Source: Arthrobacter dokdonellae (lineage in GTDB: Bacteria > Actinomycetota > Actinomycetes > Actinomycetales > Micrococcaceae). From it: a stretch of DNA of 64,000 nt. The notes below the pieces were generated by a model that had not been told where the DNA came from, did no database searches, and worked only from the letters and a program-made list of their open reading frames with translations. The stretch covers positions 1 through 64,000 of the forward strand of contig NZ_CP029642.1 of the NCBI RefSeq assembly GCF_003268655.1, in the 5' to 3' direction. Below, piece after piece: positions 37,298 through 46,306 of this stretch (positions are counted from its first letter, which is position 1; the number at the start of each line of letters is the position of its first letter). Position numbers and translations under genes: made by a program.

Positions 37298-38080
37298 TCA
37301 GGCCAGGTGCTTGAGATAGTGGCGCATCGGGGCGTGGCGGATCCAGACCGGCGTGATGCGGACCAGGATCGATGCCATGGCGCAGATCCCCCGCAGCAGA
37401 CGGTCCTTGGGCGGGGACCAGGGGAATCCGTACAGTTCCCGGACGGAAGGGGGAAGGAGGCCCACTGTCAGGAAGCGGGCCAGGGGCATCAGCAGCTTGA
37501 TCCACGGCGGCGCATTGTCGGCTGAGAGCAGTTCCCGCGCGACCCGGCGGATGGAGTCATCCACGTCCAGACCGCGAAGGCTTTCGTTCCAGTAGTTGCA
37601 GAAGTCGGCCCGGGTGGCCGGCCACAGGCGCCCGGGCATGCCGAGGGCGGTGCCCAGCACCGCATAATCCTGGTACACAGCGTCGGCGATGCCCGGCGCC
37701 AAGGCCGGGAACACGGCGTCGTACATATGCATGGCCGATTCATACAGCGTGGCGGCCACCCACAGCTGAAGTGCGGGATCCCCGGCGTCGTAGGCCGGAT
37801 GCCGCGGGCCGGGGCCGCCCTTGACGGGCAGGTGCGCGCGCTGGACGCGCGCCTTTACCAGCCTCTGCTGCGCGGGTGTCCCGTTGGTCAGGGCGTACAC
37901 GTAGCTCAGCGTGGCGTGGAGGCGGCGGAGCGGATCGGCCGCAAAATTCGAATGCCGGGCAACGCCGCGGCCCACCGCGGGATTGGCCAACTGCAGGAGG
38001 ATGGCCCTCCCGGCGCCCGCCAGGAGCACGGACTCCGGCGCCACGTCCGCCATCCCTGCCACTGGCCGGCGCCGGGTCAT
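37298..38080 (-). CDS. DUF2236/MpaB-type oxygenase-like protein
   Basis: 260 residues of the MpaB/Lcp-like DUF2236 family, which includes the latex-clearing heme oxygenase Lcp. It shows ILLQLANPAVGRGVARHSNF, the RLHATLSYVYALTNG helix, LWVAATLYESAMHMYDAVFP and ELYGFPWSPPKDRLLRG. The catalytic iron ligands of Lcp cannot be assigned by eye. The start is only 2 bp after the permease stop upstream, so the two are probably co-transcribed. Confidence 0.88.
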   Translation of the reverse strand: MTRRRPVAGMADVAPESVLLAGAGRAILLQLANPAVGRGVARHSNFAADPLRRLHATLSYVYALTNGTPAQQRLVKARVQRAHLPVKGGPGPRHPAYDAGDPALQLWVAATLYESAMHMYDAVFPALAPGIADAVYQDYAVLGTALGMPGRLWPATRADFCNYWNESLRGLDVDDSIRRVARELLSADNAPPWIKLLMPLARFLTVGLLPPSVRELYGFPWSPPKDRLLRGICAMASILVRITPVWIRHAPMRHYLKHLA

Positions 38081-38082
38081 GG

Positions 38083-39594
38083 CTAGCCGCGCAGCCCGGC
38101 GGGCACGGCCGCCGCGGGACCGGCGGCCTCTTCACGGCGCAGGCGGGAATTCCAGTGGCCGTAGGAGAAGTAAAAGACCAGGCCGGCCGCCACCCAAACG
38201 GCGAAGAAGACCCACGTCATGGTGGCGAGGTTGAACATCAGGTAGATGCAGAGGAGCGCCGAGACGACTGGCAGGACCGGGCCGAGCGGGACGCGGAAGG
38301 ACGGCTTCAGGTCGGGCCTCTTGTGGCGCAGCACGAGGATGCCGACGCTGACCATGACAAACGCGCTCAAGGTGCCGATGTTGATCATCTCGCTGAGCAC
38401 CTCCACGGGGGTGAACCCGGCCAGGACAGCCACCACGGCACCGCACAGAATCTGCGTGCGGCCCGGGGTGCCGTGCTTGTCCGAGGTCCGACTCAGGGCA
38501 CGGGGCAGCATGCCGTCGCGGCTCATGGCCATGCTGACGCGCGCCAGGCCCATGAGCAGCACCATGATGACCGTGGTCAGCCCGATCAGCGAGCCCAGGG
38601 AAATGATGACTACGGCCCAGTCCGCCCCCACCAGGTGGAAGGCGGTGGCCAGGGAGGGCTCGGCCTGTGCGGCCAGGTCCTTGTAGGACACCATGCCGGT
38701 GACCACCAGCGTCACCAGGATGTACAGGACAGTCACGACGCCCAGGCCGGCAAAGATGCCACGCGGCAGCGTCTTGGCAGGGTTTTTGACTTCCTCGGCG
38801 CTGGTGGCCACCACGTCGAAGCCGATGAACGCGAAGAACACCAGCGCCGCGCCGGAAATGATGCCGGTGAAACCGTACATGGCAGGCGTGGCGCCGGTGA
38901 GGAAGGACAGGAACGGCTGGGTGGTCCAGGACGAACCCGAGGCCGGCGCCGGCACGGAGTTGGGAACGAACGGGGCGAAGTTGGCGGCCTTGACGAAGAA
39001 GAAGCCCACCACGATCACGAACAACACGATCGCGATCTTGATCATCGTGAACACGTTGTTGATCCGGGCGGACAGCTTGGTTCCGAGCACCAGGACCACG
39101 GTGAAGGCGGCCACCACCACCAGCGGGCCCCAGTACACCGTGGCACCGAGTACGGAGAAGTTGGACGGAATGTTGATGTGGACGGCTTCGAGGAAGTTGC
39201 TCAGGTAGACGCCCCAATACTTCGCAATGACGGAAGCCGCCATGAGCAGTTCCAGGATAAGGTTCCATCCGATGATCCAGGCCAGCAGCTCGCCCATGGT
39301 GGCGTAGGTGAAGACGTAGGCGCTGCCCGTGACGGGGATGGCGGTGGCGAACTCGGCGTAGCACATGACGGCCAGGGCGCAGGTGACCGCCGCCAGCACA
39401 AAGGAAATGGTGACGGCAGGGCCGGCGTAGCTGGCGGCGGCCTTGGCGCCCACGGAGAAGATGCCGGCACCGACGGCCACGGCGACGCCCATGATCATCA
39501 GGTCCCAGGTGTTCAGGCTCCGTTTCAGGGTGCGCCCGGGTTCGGCTGCGTCGGCAAGGGAATGTTCAATGGATTTGGTGCGGAACAAGTTCAT
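38083..39594 (-). CDS. APC-family amino acid permease
   Basis: 503 residues, about 12 or more transmembrane helices. It opens KRSLNTWDLMIMGVAVAVGA followed by GIFSVGAKAA, the classic CAT/YhdG-type start, and includes MCYAEFATAIPVTGSAYVFT and FFAFIGFDVVATSAEEVKNP. It resembles cationic or broad amino acid transporters; the substrate is not evident. It runs into the DUF2236 gene. Confidence 0.93.
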   Translation of the reverse strand: MNLFRTKSIEHSLADAAEPGRTLKRSLNTWDLMIMGVAVAVGAGIFSVGAKAAASYAGPAVTISFVLAAVTCALAVMCYAEFATAIPVTGSAYVFTYATMGELLAWIIGWNLILELLMAASVIAKYWGVYLSNFLEAVHINIPSNFSVLGATVYWGPLVVVAAFTVVLVLGTKLSARINNVFTMIKIAIVLFVIVVGFFFVKAANFAPFVPNSVPAPASGSSWTTQPFLSFLTGATPAMYGFTGIISGAALVFFAFIGFDVVATSAEEVKNPAKTLPRGIFAGLGVVTVLYILVTLVVTGMVSYKDLAAQAEPSLATAFHLVGADWAVVIISLGSLIGLTTVIMVLLMGLARVSMAMSRDGMLPRALSRTSDKHGTPGRTQILCGAVVAVLAGFTPVEVLSEMINIGTLSAFVMVSVGILVLRHKRPDLKPSFRVPLGPVLPVVSALLCIYLMFNLATMTWVFFAVWVAAGLVFYFSYGHWNSRLRREEAAGPAAAVPAGLRG

Positions 39595-39711
39595 GGAAAT
39601 CGCTTAATCTTCAGGTATTTTCAACCACTCGACTTTACCGAAGCCCTATCAGAGCATGCACATTCCGGATACCTATTCTCACTATTTGAGACGCTGGTCG
39701 TGCGCGCGGCG

Positions 39712-41127
39712 TTATTTCTTGGAAATGTTGACCATCTGCTCGCGGTCCACGACCTTGATGCGCTCGCGGGCCACGTCCAGGCCGCCGTCGGCCACGTAGC
39801 TGGCGCCCAGATGCTGTTCGTGGGCGTCGAGCTTGTTCCAGCCTTCCCACGTCGTGTAATCCACCCCGCGTGATTCGAGCAGCTCCACGATCTCCTGCTC
39901 GCCGGGATGTTCGGCCGCAGGCAGGCCCGCGCGGTCCTCCAGGAGGCAGCCGACGGTCTCCAGCGCGTCGCCCTTGGTGCTGCCGATCAGGCCCACCGGT
40001 CCACGTTTGATCCAGCCCGTCGCATACAGGCCCGGCACGGGGGTGCCGTCGTGACCCAGGACACGGCCGCCGTCGTTGGGGATGACGCCGCGCCGGGTGT
40101 CGAAGCCCACTTCGGGCAGCTCGGAGCCAAAGTAGCCCACGGCCCGGTAGACCGCCTGGACGGGGTAATCGATGAACTCGCCGGTGCCGCGGGCATTGCC
40201 CGTGCCGTCGAGTTCATTGCGTTCAAACCTGATGCCGGAGACCCGGCCGTCCGTGCCCAGGATTTCCACGGGGGTGTGCAGGAAGTGGAGGTGGAGGCGG
40301 CGCGACGCCGGAACCCGGGTCTCGTCATGCTCCTCGGCCAACCAGTTGGTGAAGGTCTTCACGATGGTCTTGACCTGGTTGTTGGTCCTGATGGCGGCGT
40401 CGGAGGCCTCGTCGAAATCAAAGTCCTCGTCATAAAGGACAATGTCCACGTCGCGCGAGTGGGAAAGTTCGCGCAGTTCCAGTGGGGTGAACTTCACCTG
40501 CGCGGGGCCGCGGCGGCCAAAAATGTGGACGTCCGTCACGGGCGATGACTTCAGCCCCTGATAAACGTTGTCCGGGATCTCGGTGACCAGCAGGTCGTCC
40601 GCGTGCTTCGAGAGGACGCGGGCAACATCCAGCGCCACGTTGCCGTTACCGATCACCGCGATTTCCTGGGCCGTCAGGGGCCATTCGCGCGGAACGTCCG
40701 GGTGTCCGTCATACCAGGAGACGAAGTCGGCGCCGCCGAAGGAACCCTCGAGCTCGATGCCCGGGACGTCCAGCTCCGCGTCCTTCACGGCCCCGGTGGC
40801 GAAAATGACGGCGTCGTAAAAGGAACGGATGTCGCTGAGCGAGAGGTCCCGGCCGTAAGTGACGTTGCCAAAGAAGCGGATGTCGCCGCGGTCCAGCACC
40901 CTGTGCAGGGCGTTGACGATGCCCTTGATGCGGGGGTGGTCTGGGGCCACCCCGTAGCGGATCAAGCCGTAGGGTGCCGGGTGCGACTCAAAAATGTCAA
41001 TGCTGACTTCAACGTCCCCGCCAGCCACTTCCTGTGATTTGGTCAGGATGTCCGCCGCGTAGACCCCGGCCGGACCGGAGCCGACGATGGCGACGCGGAA
41101 CGGGCGGGCGGTTGTCGAGTTAGACAA
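39712..41127 (-). CDS. FprA-type ferredoxin/flavodoxin-NADP reductase, copy 1
   Basis: 471 residues. The FAD motif is VAIVGSGPAGVYAADILTKS; PYGLIRYGVAPDHPRIKGIV is a family signature; the NADP motif is IAVIGNGNVALDVARVLSK; and the C-terminal GWIKRGPVGLIGSTKGDALE closes the FAD site. It passes electrons between NADPH and ferredoxin. It closely resembles the second copy at 50801-52288. TTG 41127 is chosen because AAGGA lies 8-12 nt upstream and it gives the right length; ORF extension upstream is unlikely coding. Confidence 0.9.
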   Translation of the reverse strand: MSNSTTARPFRVAIVGSGPAGVYAADILTKSQEVAGGDVEVSIDIFESHPAPYGLIRYGVAPDHPRIKGIVNALHRVLDRGDIRFFGNVTYGRDLSLSDIRSFYDAVIFATGAVKDAELDVPGIELEGSFGGADFVSWYDGHPDVPREWPLTAQEIAVIGNGNVALDVARVLSKHADDLLVTEIPDNVYQGLKSSPVTDVHIFGRRGPAQVKFTPLELRELSHSRDVDIVLYDEDFDFDEASDAAIRTNNQVKTIVKTFTNWLAEEHDETRVPASRRLHLHFLHTPVEILGTDGRVSGIRFERNELDGTGNARGTGEFIDYPVQAVYRAVGYFGSELPEVGFDTRRGVIPNDGGRVLGHDGTPVPGLYATGWIKRGPVGLIGSTKGDALETVGCLLEDRAGLPAAEHPGEQEIVELLESRGVDYTTWEGWNKLDAHEQHLGASYVADGGLDVARERIKVVDREQMVNISKK

Positions 41128-41381
41128 GTGGAAGTCCTTCCGAACTGTGGACCGCGGCACCAGGGGTGGCCGGGCCGCGGCGGGAACGCCAAGTGGGCGC
41201 TGCTTTCCCAGTCTAGGTGTCCGAGCCCGGGGCCGGTAAGGGGCGTCCGCGGAACGTGACCAACCACTCAGGCCCGGATGCGGTGCGCCGCATTTCAGTC
41301 CAGCCGCGCACCGGGTGGCCATGGAATATTGGTGCGGTCCGTGCTGTTGTTGGCCATGTGCCGATCAGCAAACCCTCCATA

Positions 41382-42347
41382 GTGCCAGCGTCCCCGACCA
41401 CCGGGTCGCCGAACAGAAGCAAACCGCCGCGCCCGGCCCGGACCGAGACCGCCACGGGCATGCTCCTTGGGATCGGCGCCTACGGACTGTGGGGGCTGCT
41501 GCCGCTTTACTTCATTTGGCTCATCCCGGCGGGCAGCGTGGAAATCGTCGCCAACCGCGTTGTCTGGTCCGTCGTCTTCTGCGCCCTGGTCATCACCCTC
41601 ACGCGCGGCTGGCCAAAGATCGGCGCGGCCGTGCGGGACCCGCGCATCCTCGGCCCGCTGGCGGTGGCGGGCGTCCTGATCGTCATCAACTGGTTGACCT
41701 ACGTGTTCGCCGTGACTCATGGCAACGCCATCGAGGCGTCACTGGGCTACTTCATCAACCCGCTCGTCTCCGTGCTGCTGGGGGTCATCGTCCTGAAGGA
41801 AAAGCTGCGCCCCCTCCAATGGGCGGCCGTCGGCGTGGGGTTCGCTGCCGTCGTCGTGCTGACCTTCAGCTACGGAAAACTGCCGTGGGTTGCCCTGGTG
41901 CTGGCGTTCAGCTTCGGCCTGTACGGCTTTGTGAAGAACCGCGTGGGCGGCAAGGTGGACGCCCTCACCAGCCTGAGCGTGGAGACCGCAGTGCTCGCCC
42001 CGTTCGCGGCCGCCGCCATGGTGGTCCTCGCCGTGTTGGGGCAGGCCACGCTGACCGGGCTGGGCGCCGGACATTTCTGGCTCATGGCAGCCTCCGGCGT
42101 GGTCACCGCGGTCCCGCTGCTGTTCTTTGGCGCATCCGCCCGGCGCCTGCCCATGACGACCATCGGACTGCTGCAGTATGTGGCCCCGCTCTTGCAGTTT
42201 GTGGTGGCCACCGTCCTTCTGGGCGAGCACATGGGACTCGACCGCTGGATTGGTTTCGGCATCGTGTGGCTGGCACTGGTGATTCTGACGGCAGACTCCC
42301 TGGTCCGCTACCGGCACACCGCGCGCTTGCGCCGGGCAGCCGCCTGA
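41382..42347 (+). CDS. rarD: RarD-like EamA-family transporter
   Basis: About 321 residues with 10 hydrophobic segments of the drug/metabolite transporter superfamily. It reads MLLGIGAYGLWGLLPLYFIW, IVANRVVWSVVFCALVIT, VTHGNAIEASLGYFINPLVS and TIGLLQYVAPLLQFVVATVL, which match RarD. The start is uncertain; GTG 41382 fits the expected length, and an earlier GTG at 41217 would add about 55 unconserved residues. Substrate unknown. It is divergent from copy 1 of the reductase. Confidence 0.85.
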   Translation: MPASPTTGSPNRSKPPRPARTETATGMLLGIGAYGLWGLLPLYFIWLIPAGSVEIVANRVVWSVVFCALVITLTRGWPKIGAAVRDPRILGPLAVAGVLIVINWLTYVFAVTHGNAIEASLGYFINPLVSVLLGVIVLKEKLRPLQWAAVGVGFAAVVVLTFSYGKLPWVALVLAFSFGLYGFVKNRVGGKVDALTSLSVETAVLAPFAAAAMVVLAVLGQATLTGLGAGHFWLMAASGVVTAVPLLFFGASARRLPMTTIGLLQYVAPLLQFVVATVLLGEHMGLDRWIGFGIVWLALVILTADSLVRYRHTARLRRAAA

Positions 42348-42383
42348 CGCCGGCAGTCCCAAGCGAAAGGTGCGCGCATATCC

Positions 42384-42968
42384 GTTGAGGCATTTGACCT
42401 GCTGGTGGTTGGCGGAGGCAAGGCGGGCAAGTCGCTCGCCATGGACTTGGCCGCCGCCGGGCAGCGCGTGGCCATGGTTGAGCGCGGCATGATCGGCGGC
42501 ACCTGCATCAATGTCGCATGCCTTCCCACGAAGACACTGGTCAACAGTGCCCGGCTGCTCGCACTGGCCCGCCGAGCGGCCCCATTCGGCATCGACCTCT
42601 CCGGCACGCCCACCGTCGACATCGACCTGCTGCACGCTGTCCGGCACCAGTGTGGTGGTCAACACCGGGATGGTCCCGTTTGTCCGCAACCTTCCCGGGC
42701 TGTGCTCGGCGGAACCCCTGGCTGAGCGAAACCGAGGCCCTGCACGCCGGGTACAGCATCAGGATCGCGACGACGCCGGTCTCCGCCATCCCGCGCCCGG
42801 ACCGTGGGCCAGCTGGACGGAATCTGGAAGGCCGTGGTGGAGCGCGGCACGGACAGGATCCTGGGCGCGGCCCTGCACGGCCACGAGTCCAGCGAGGTGA
42901 TCGCCGTGCTCCAAATGGCCATGCTGGCCGACGTCCCTTACCAGCACCTCCGCGACGCGGTTTCCTGA
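42384..42968 (+). pseudogene. Remnant of a pyridine nucleotide-disulfide oxidoreductase
   Basis: Pieces of a lipoamide dehydrogenase/mercuric-reductase-like enzyme that is normally about 450 residues. The N-terminal FAD motif (LLVVGGGKAGKSLAMDLAAA) and redox Cys pair (GGTCINVACLPTKTLVNSAR) are intact up to about 42640. A block reading VVVNTGMVPFVRNLPGL follows in another frame, then a C-terminal block (TVGQLDGIWKAVVERGTDRI, VIAVLQMAMLADVPYQHLRD). The NAD domain and most of the middle are lost, in at least two deletions with frame changes. No start codon is clear. It cannot be functional. Confidence 0.85.
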
Positions 42969-42978
42969 CCCGCTGGCC

Positions 42979-43004
42979 GAGCTTGTCCAGATTTCGACAA
43001 GCTC
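42979..43004. repeat. Small inverted repeat, GAGCTTGTC element
   Basis: GAGCTTGTC at 42979-42987 pairs with GACAAGCTC at 42996-43004 across 8 nt. Elements reading TTTCGACAAGCTCAACCA are frequent between genes in actinobacteria. It separates the reductase remnant from the Usp gene. Confidence 0.6.
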
Positions 43005-43018
43005 AACCAACGGCACAC

Positions 43019-43840
43019 TTAGATGCCCTGCCGCACGTGGTCGCGCGGCACCACCACCATGGGCACCGGCAGGGCGCGCAGGATCTTGTTCGCCGTGGAC
43101 CCGAGGAAGATCTTGTGGTTTTCGGCCAGGCGGCTGGATCCGACCACCACCAGTTCCCCCGACTTCCAGCCGATTCCGTCCACGGCTTCTTCAATGTTGC
43201 GCCCGTGCGCCAGGGTCACGGTGACCTTGTCTTCGGGGAGCTTTGAGGCGGCCTCCGCCAGCACGGTGTTCACGTGCTGCCGGGCAGGGCTGAGCGCGTG
43301 GTCAAGATTAAAATTTCCCTGTTCCAGCTGGTCGATTTCGACCAGGGAAACCAGGCGCAGCGGAACGTTGCGCCGCCCGGCTGCGGTGGTTCCGACGTCG
43401 AGCACGGCCTGCCAGCCCTCCCGGACACCGGTCATGACGGTCAGCCGGGTCAGCGCCTCCCGGCGGTTGTAGCCACGCGGCGCCAGTGCCACGGGGACGG
43501 GGGATGCGTGCAGCAACCCGTTGGCCACGGAGCCGACCGTGAACCGCTTGAACAGCCCGTTGCTGGCGGCCCCGACGACGATAAGGGCCGCATTGTCCTC
43601 CTTGGCCGCGTCGATCAGCCCGTGGACAAACGACTCGGCAGTGCGTGTTGAGTAAGTGGCGGAGACGCCGTCGGGCACCAGGCCCAGCGCCGCCTTTTCC
43701 TCGGAAGGACCGGCCTCCCTGCCGCCGTGCACCACGTTCACGAGGTGGAGTTGCGCGCCCTGCGTCTTTGCGATGACTCCGGCCAGGGCAATGGCGTCGG
43801 CGCCACGGTCGTCCGGACGGTATCCAACCACATATTTCAT
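43019..43840 (-). CDS. Tandem universal stress protein (UspA family)
   Basis: 273 residues with two Usp domains. The first carries VVGAASNGLFKRFTVGSVAN, the second VVVGSSRLAENHKIFLGSTA, each matching the G-2x-G-9x-G(S/T) ATP-binding pattern. The start MKYVVGYRPDDRGADAIALA is at ATG 43840 with AAAGG upstream. Such proteins are induced by stress and bind ATP; the specific role is unknown. Confidence 0.92.
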   Translation of the reverse strand: MKYVVGYRPDDRGADAIALAGVIAKTQGAQLHLVNVVHGGREAGPSEEKAALGLVPDGVSATYSTRTAESFVHGLIDAAKEDNAALIVVGAASNGLFKRFTVGSVANGLLHASPVPVALAPRGYNRREALTRLTVMTGVREGWQAVLDVGTTAAGRRNVPLRLVSLVEIDQLEQGNFNLDHALSPARQHVNTVLAEAASKLPEDKVTVTLAHGRNIEEAVDGIGWKSGELVVVGSSRLAENHKIFLGSTANKILRALPVPMVVVPRDHVRQGI

Positions 43841-43899
43841 GCAATCAACCTTTCGATGGGCCGCCTGCGCGCACACTCCGCGGAGGCCACGGCGTTCAC

Positions 43900-44500
43900 A
43901 GCACTGACTGTACAGCTGACCACCGCCGCCCGAAAGCGGGATGGCAATTTAGTCCCCAGCCCCTGCCTGGCCGCCCACGGGACGGATCGTGACCGCCAGA
44001 CGAGCAGGAGCGCAACACTGACAGGGAGAAGCCAGCGCCAGGTCGGCCAAGGGGCGGCAGTCCCCGCCATAAGCGGTGCTGGCGGTGCTTCGGCGTGCGG
44101 GGATTCGACGTCGACGGCGTCGCCGCCTGCTGCCTGCCAGCTGTACGCGTCGTGACTGGCGGCTGAGTCGTTGGCCAGCTCCGCGTCGCGCACCGCGAGA
44201 GGGCTTTCCAGCACGCGGCGGCTTGCCTGCTCGCCCCGCTCCTCCCCTTGGCTGACGAGGTTCAGCGCTGAAGGGCGCTGTGCAGCAACGGCAGCAGCGA
44301 ATGCTCGCGGCTTCACAGGAGCGGGTCGGCCAGTTTGCCCGACGCTTCCATCGACTGGGGAGGGACCATGTCTTCGCTTCCGGTCAAAGGCGGCGCCGCT
44401 GGTTTCGGCGGCACGCCGGTCCTTTCCGGTTCCTCGCCCCCTGGCTGGAAAATTGCCGGGTATCGCTCGTGCAGGCGGGAACGGCACCTGGGGCGCACCC
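43900..44500 (-). pseudogene. Degenerate copy of the PAIFQPGG membrane-protein gene
   Basis: On the minus strand, HERYPAIFQPGGEEPERTG (44427-44480) matches the start of the intact gene at 45038-46096. It runs into GKLADPLL and a stop. Coding-like sequence then continues in another frame: KPRAFAAAVAAQRPSALNLV, EAPPAPLMAGTAAPWPTWRW and a hydrophobic segment (LLPVSVALLLVWRSR). Length, frame change and lack of a clear start suggest a decayed duplicate. No other family was recognised. Confidence 0.55.
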
Positions 44501-44574
44501 AGGAGGCCAACCCGGGTGCCGCCGTCGTCCCCCGTTCGGGGTGACTGCCCCCATTCCCCCGCGGAGGCGTGCAT

Positions 44575-44690
44575 ATCTCGAATCTCGACAGGGTTGGGCC
44601 GCCCGGCGCACCGCGGTGACGAGAACGTCCCGATCGTCGTTCAGCATCGCGTCGCCACCAGGATCGCCAACGATGAAGGAATCCAGTAGC
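44575..44690 (-). pseudogene. Degenerate copy of the gabT 3' end
   Basis: The minus strand reads IVGDPGGDAMLNDDRDVLVT and AVRRAA, matching the gabT C-terminus LLNDGLDVLVTAVRQAA. The next bases, including ATCTCGAATCTCGACAGG, also match those flanking the real gabT end near 46290-46310. The stop has been lost (TGA became CAA). A duplicated fragment, not a gene. Confidence 0.7.
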
Positions 44691-44699
44691 GCCTTGCAA

Positions 44700-44990
44700 G
44701 CCACACTGTGGCGGTGCCGGCATAGAACGTCGTTGGGCCGCCGCCGGAACAGGGAGTTCGACGGCGGGCTTCCGACCACCCGACCAATCCCCGCCTGCCG
44801 TTTCACCACACGCCAGCTGGACCTCCGGCCGCGGATCCGGGGCCTGCGGCATGGACCGCGGCGCTGCGGGAGGCGGACCGGCACCTGCCCGGGTGCCGGG
44901 TCCTGGGTCAGTTCCTCGCCCCGGGCTGGAAAATCGCCGGAAACCTCGGATCGATGCCGTTCTGGTCCATGCGACCCCCCCCATTGGCGC
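44700..44990 (-). other. Third PAIFQPGG fragment and unassigned DNA
   Basis: ATG 44970 opens MDQNGIDPRFPAIFQPGARN and then a stop at about 44911; adding one base gives a longer Arg-rich reading (QVPVRLPQRRGPCRRPRIRG). PAIFQPG matches the starts of the two related genes nearby. The rest of the stretch shows no recognisable domain. Confidence 0.5.
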
Positions 44991-45037
44991 TGAAATGAAT
45001 TCCCCCTAGCGGCGTGGCTGTCGACGCCACGCGGTGA

Positions 45038-46096
45038 TCATCCGACGGCGTCGGCAGCCACGTCCGGATCAGCGCCCGTTTCCACTCGATCCGTGGTCAG
45101 CCGGAGGTAGACGGCCAGCAGCAAGGCCGCCAGGCCCACCAAAAGCAGGTGCGGTCCCACCTGGATCAGCGTCACCGGCCAGGGAGTCAAGGTGACACCG
45201 TCTTCGCCGCTCCCGAAGGTGCTGGATCCCAGCGAGCCGGTGAATATCTGCGGCGCATAAAAAGCCACCGCAGCGCCCACCAGCAAGACGACGCCCGTGG
45301 CAACGGCGCGCGCCGTGGACAGCGAATTCCTCCCGTCAGCATCGGGCCTGACGATTGCCACGGCAGCCCCCGCATACAACCCAAACAGGGCCATGGGCAT
45401 GGTGGCAATGGTAGTCAGCTGAAACCAGGGATAACTGAAGGTTGAGCCTTCTGGAGAGCCAAACATGGACAGCAGGACGTCAGGATGCAGCGTGACCGCG
45501 AAGAGCGAAAGTCCGGCAGCGGCCAGGGCTGTCACCGCCACCAGGGCGGCACCGCCTCGCAGCCAGGGAGAGGCCCGCGGGTGGCGGGGCGCCCCTGTGA
45601 GGAACATGACCACCAGCAGGCCCATCCCCGCAATGATGATGACGGGACCCAGCGCCACGACCTTGTCGGTCAGGGGAAAGAACAGCGTCACGAGCACGTA
45701 GCTGGCGGTGGCGGGGTCGAGGGCGGGCGTTTTTTTGGGCAACAGGCAAAGCACCCCGAGCACGATCGTCGCCATGCCGGTCCCGAGGCCAAGAACCCAC
45801 GTCCGCGCAGTCCACGGCACAGGCCCCGGGACGGCATGCCCCGTCTCGGCCGGGTCCGGGGGCTCGTCCCCGGCGCCGGCTTGTGCCGGCTGGTCCCCTG
45901 ACGGAAGAACGCCGACCGGCTGGTCCACGGACGGCAGTTGTGGCTGCGGCAGTTCCCCGGTCCCAAATTCTGCCGGCCCAGTGTCCGGTGGCCCGGATGC
46001 TGCGGGCCGCGCGAAAGCCCGCGGCAACCCCTCGCCTCCGGGCTGAAAGATTGCCGGATATCGTTCGTCAAAGTCACCGTCCATGTCGGCTCCCAT
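45038..46096 (-). CDS. Polytopic membrane protein with PAIFQPGG N-terminal motif
   Basis: 352 residues, no family recognised. The first 20 residues are DFDERYPAIFQPGGE, then a Pro/Gln/Gly-rich cytoplasmic part of about 70 residues. Seven or so hydrophobic segments follow, for example TWVLGLGTGMATIVLGVLCL, TASYVLVTLFFPLTDKVVAL, VIIIAGMGLLVVMFLTGAP, MALFGLYAGAAVAIVRPDAD and VGPHLLLVGLAALLLAVYLR. The ATG 46096 is the first in frame. Two further PAIFQPG starts lie downstream at 44.4 and 44.9 kb, so this may be the surviving member of a small repeated family. Function unknown. Confidence 0.72.
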   Translation of the reverse strand: MGADMDGDFDERYPAIFQPGGEGLPRAFARPAASGPPDTGPAEFGTGELPQPQLPSVDQPVGVLPSGDQPAQAGAGDEPPDPAETGHAVPGPVPWTARTWVLGLGTGMATIVLGVLCLLPKKTPALDPATASYVLVTLFFPLTDKVVALGPVIIIAGMGLLVVMFLTGAPRHPRASPWLRGGAALVAVTALAAAGLSLFAVTLHPDVLLSMFGSPEGSTFSYPWFQLTTIATMPMALFGLYAGAAVAIVRPDADGRNSLSTARAVATGVVLLVGAAVAFYAPQIFTGSLGSSTFGSGEDGVTLTPWPVTLIQVGPHLLLVGLAALLLAVYLRLTTDRVETGADPDVAADAVG

Positions 46097-46199
46097 GTTG
46101 TGACCCCCGCCAAGCCGCTGCTCCCCCCAAGTTTATCCAGCGGCAGACGGGAACGGCACCCCGGCGGGCCAAATGGCCAACCCGGGGGCCGCCGTCGTC

Positions 46200-46306
46200 A
46201 GTCCCCGCGGAGGTTCGAGATAACTACCTCACCCCCCGCGGAGGCGTCGTTATCTCCAATGTCAACGGGGTGGGGTGTCGTTATCTCGAATCTCGACGGG
46301 GTCAGG
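46200..46306. repeat. Tandem and inverted repeat block after gabT
   Basis: Two 31-bp-spaced units, TCGTTATCTCCAATGTCAAC from 46247 and TCGTTATCTCGAATCTCGAC from 46278, each end in GGGGT. CCCCGCGGAGG occurs at 46203 and 46234, followed by GAGATAAC or GTTATCTC in opposite orientations. The block reaches the gabT stop at 46302. Confidence 0.7.
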
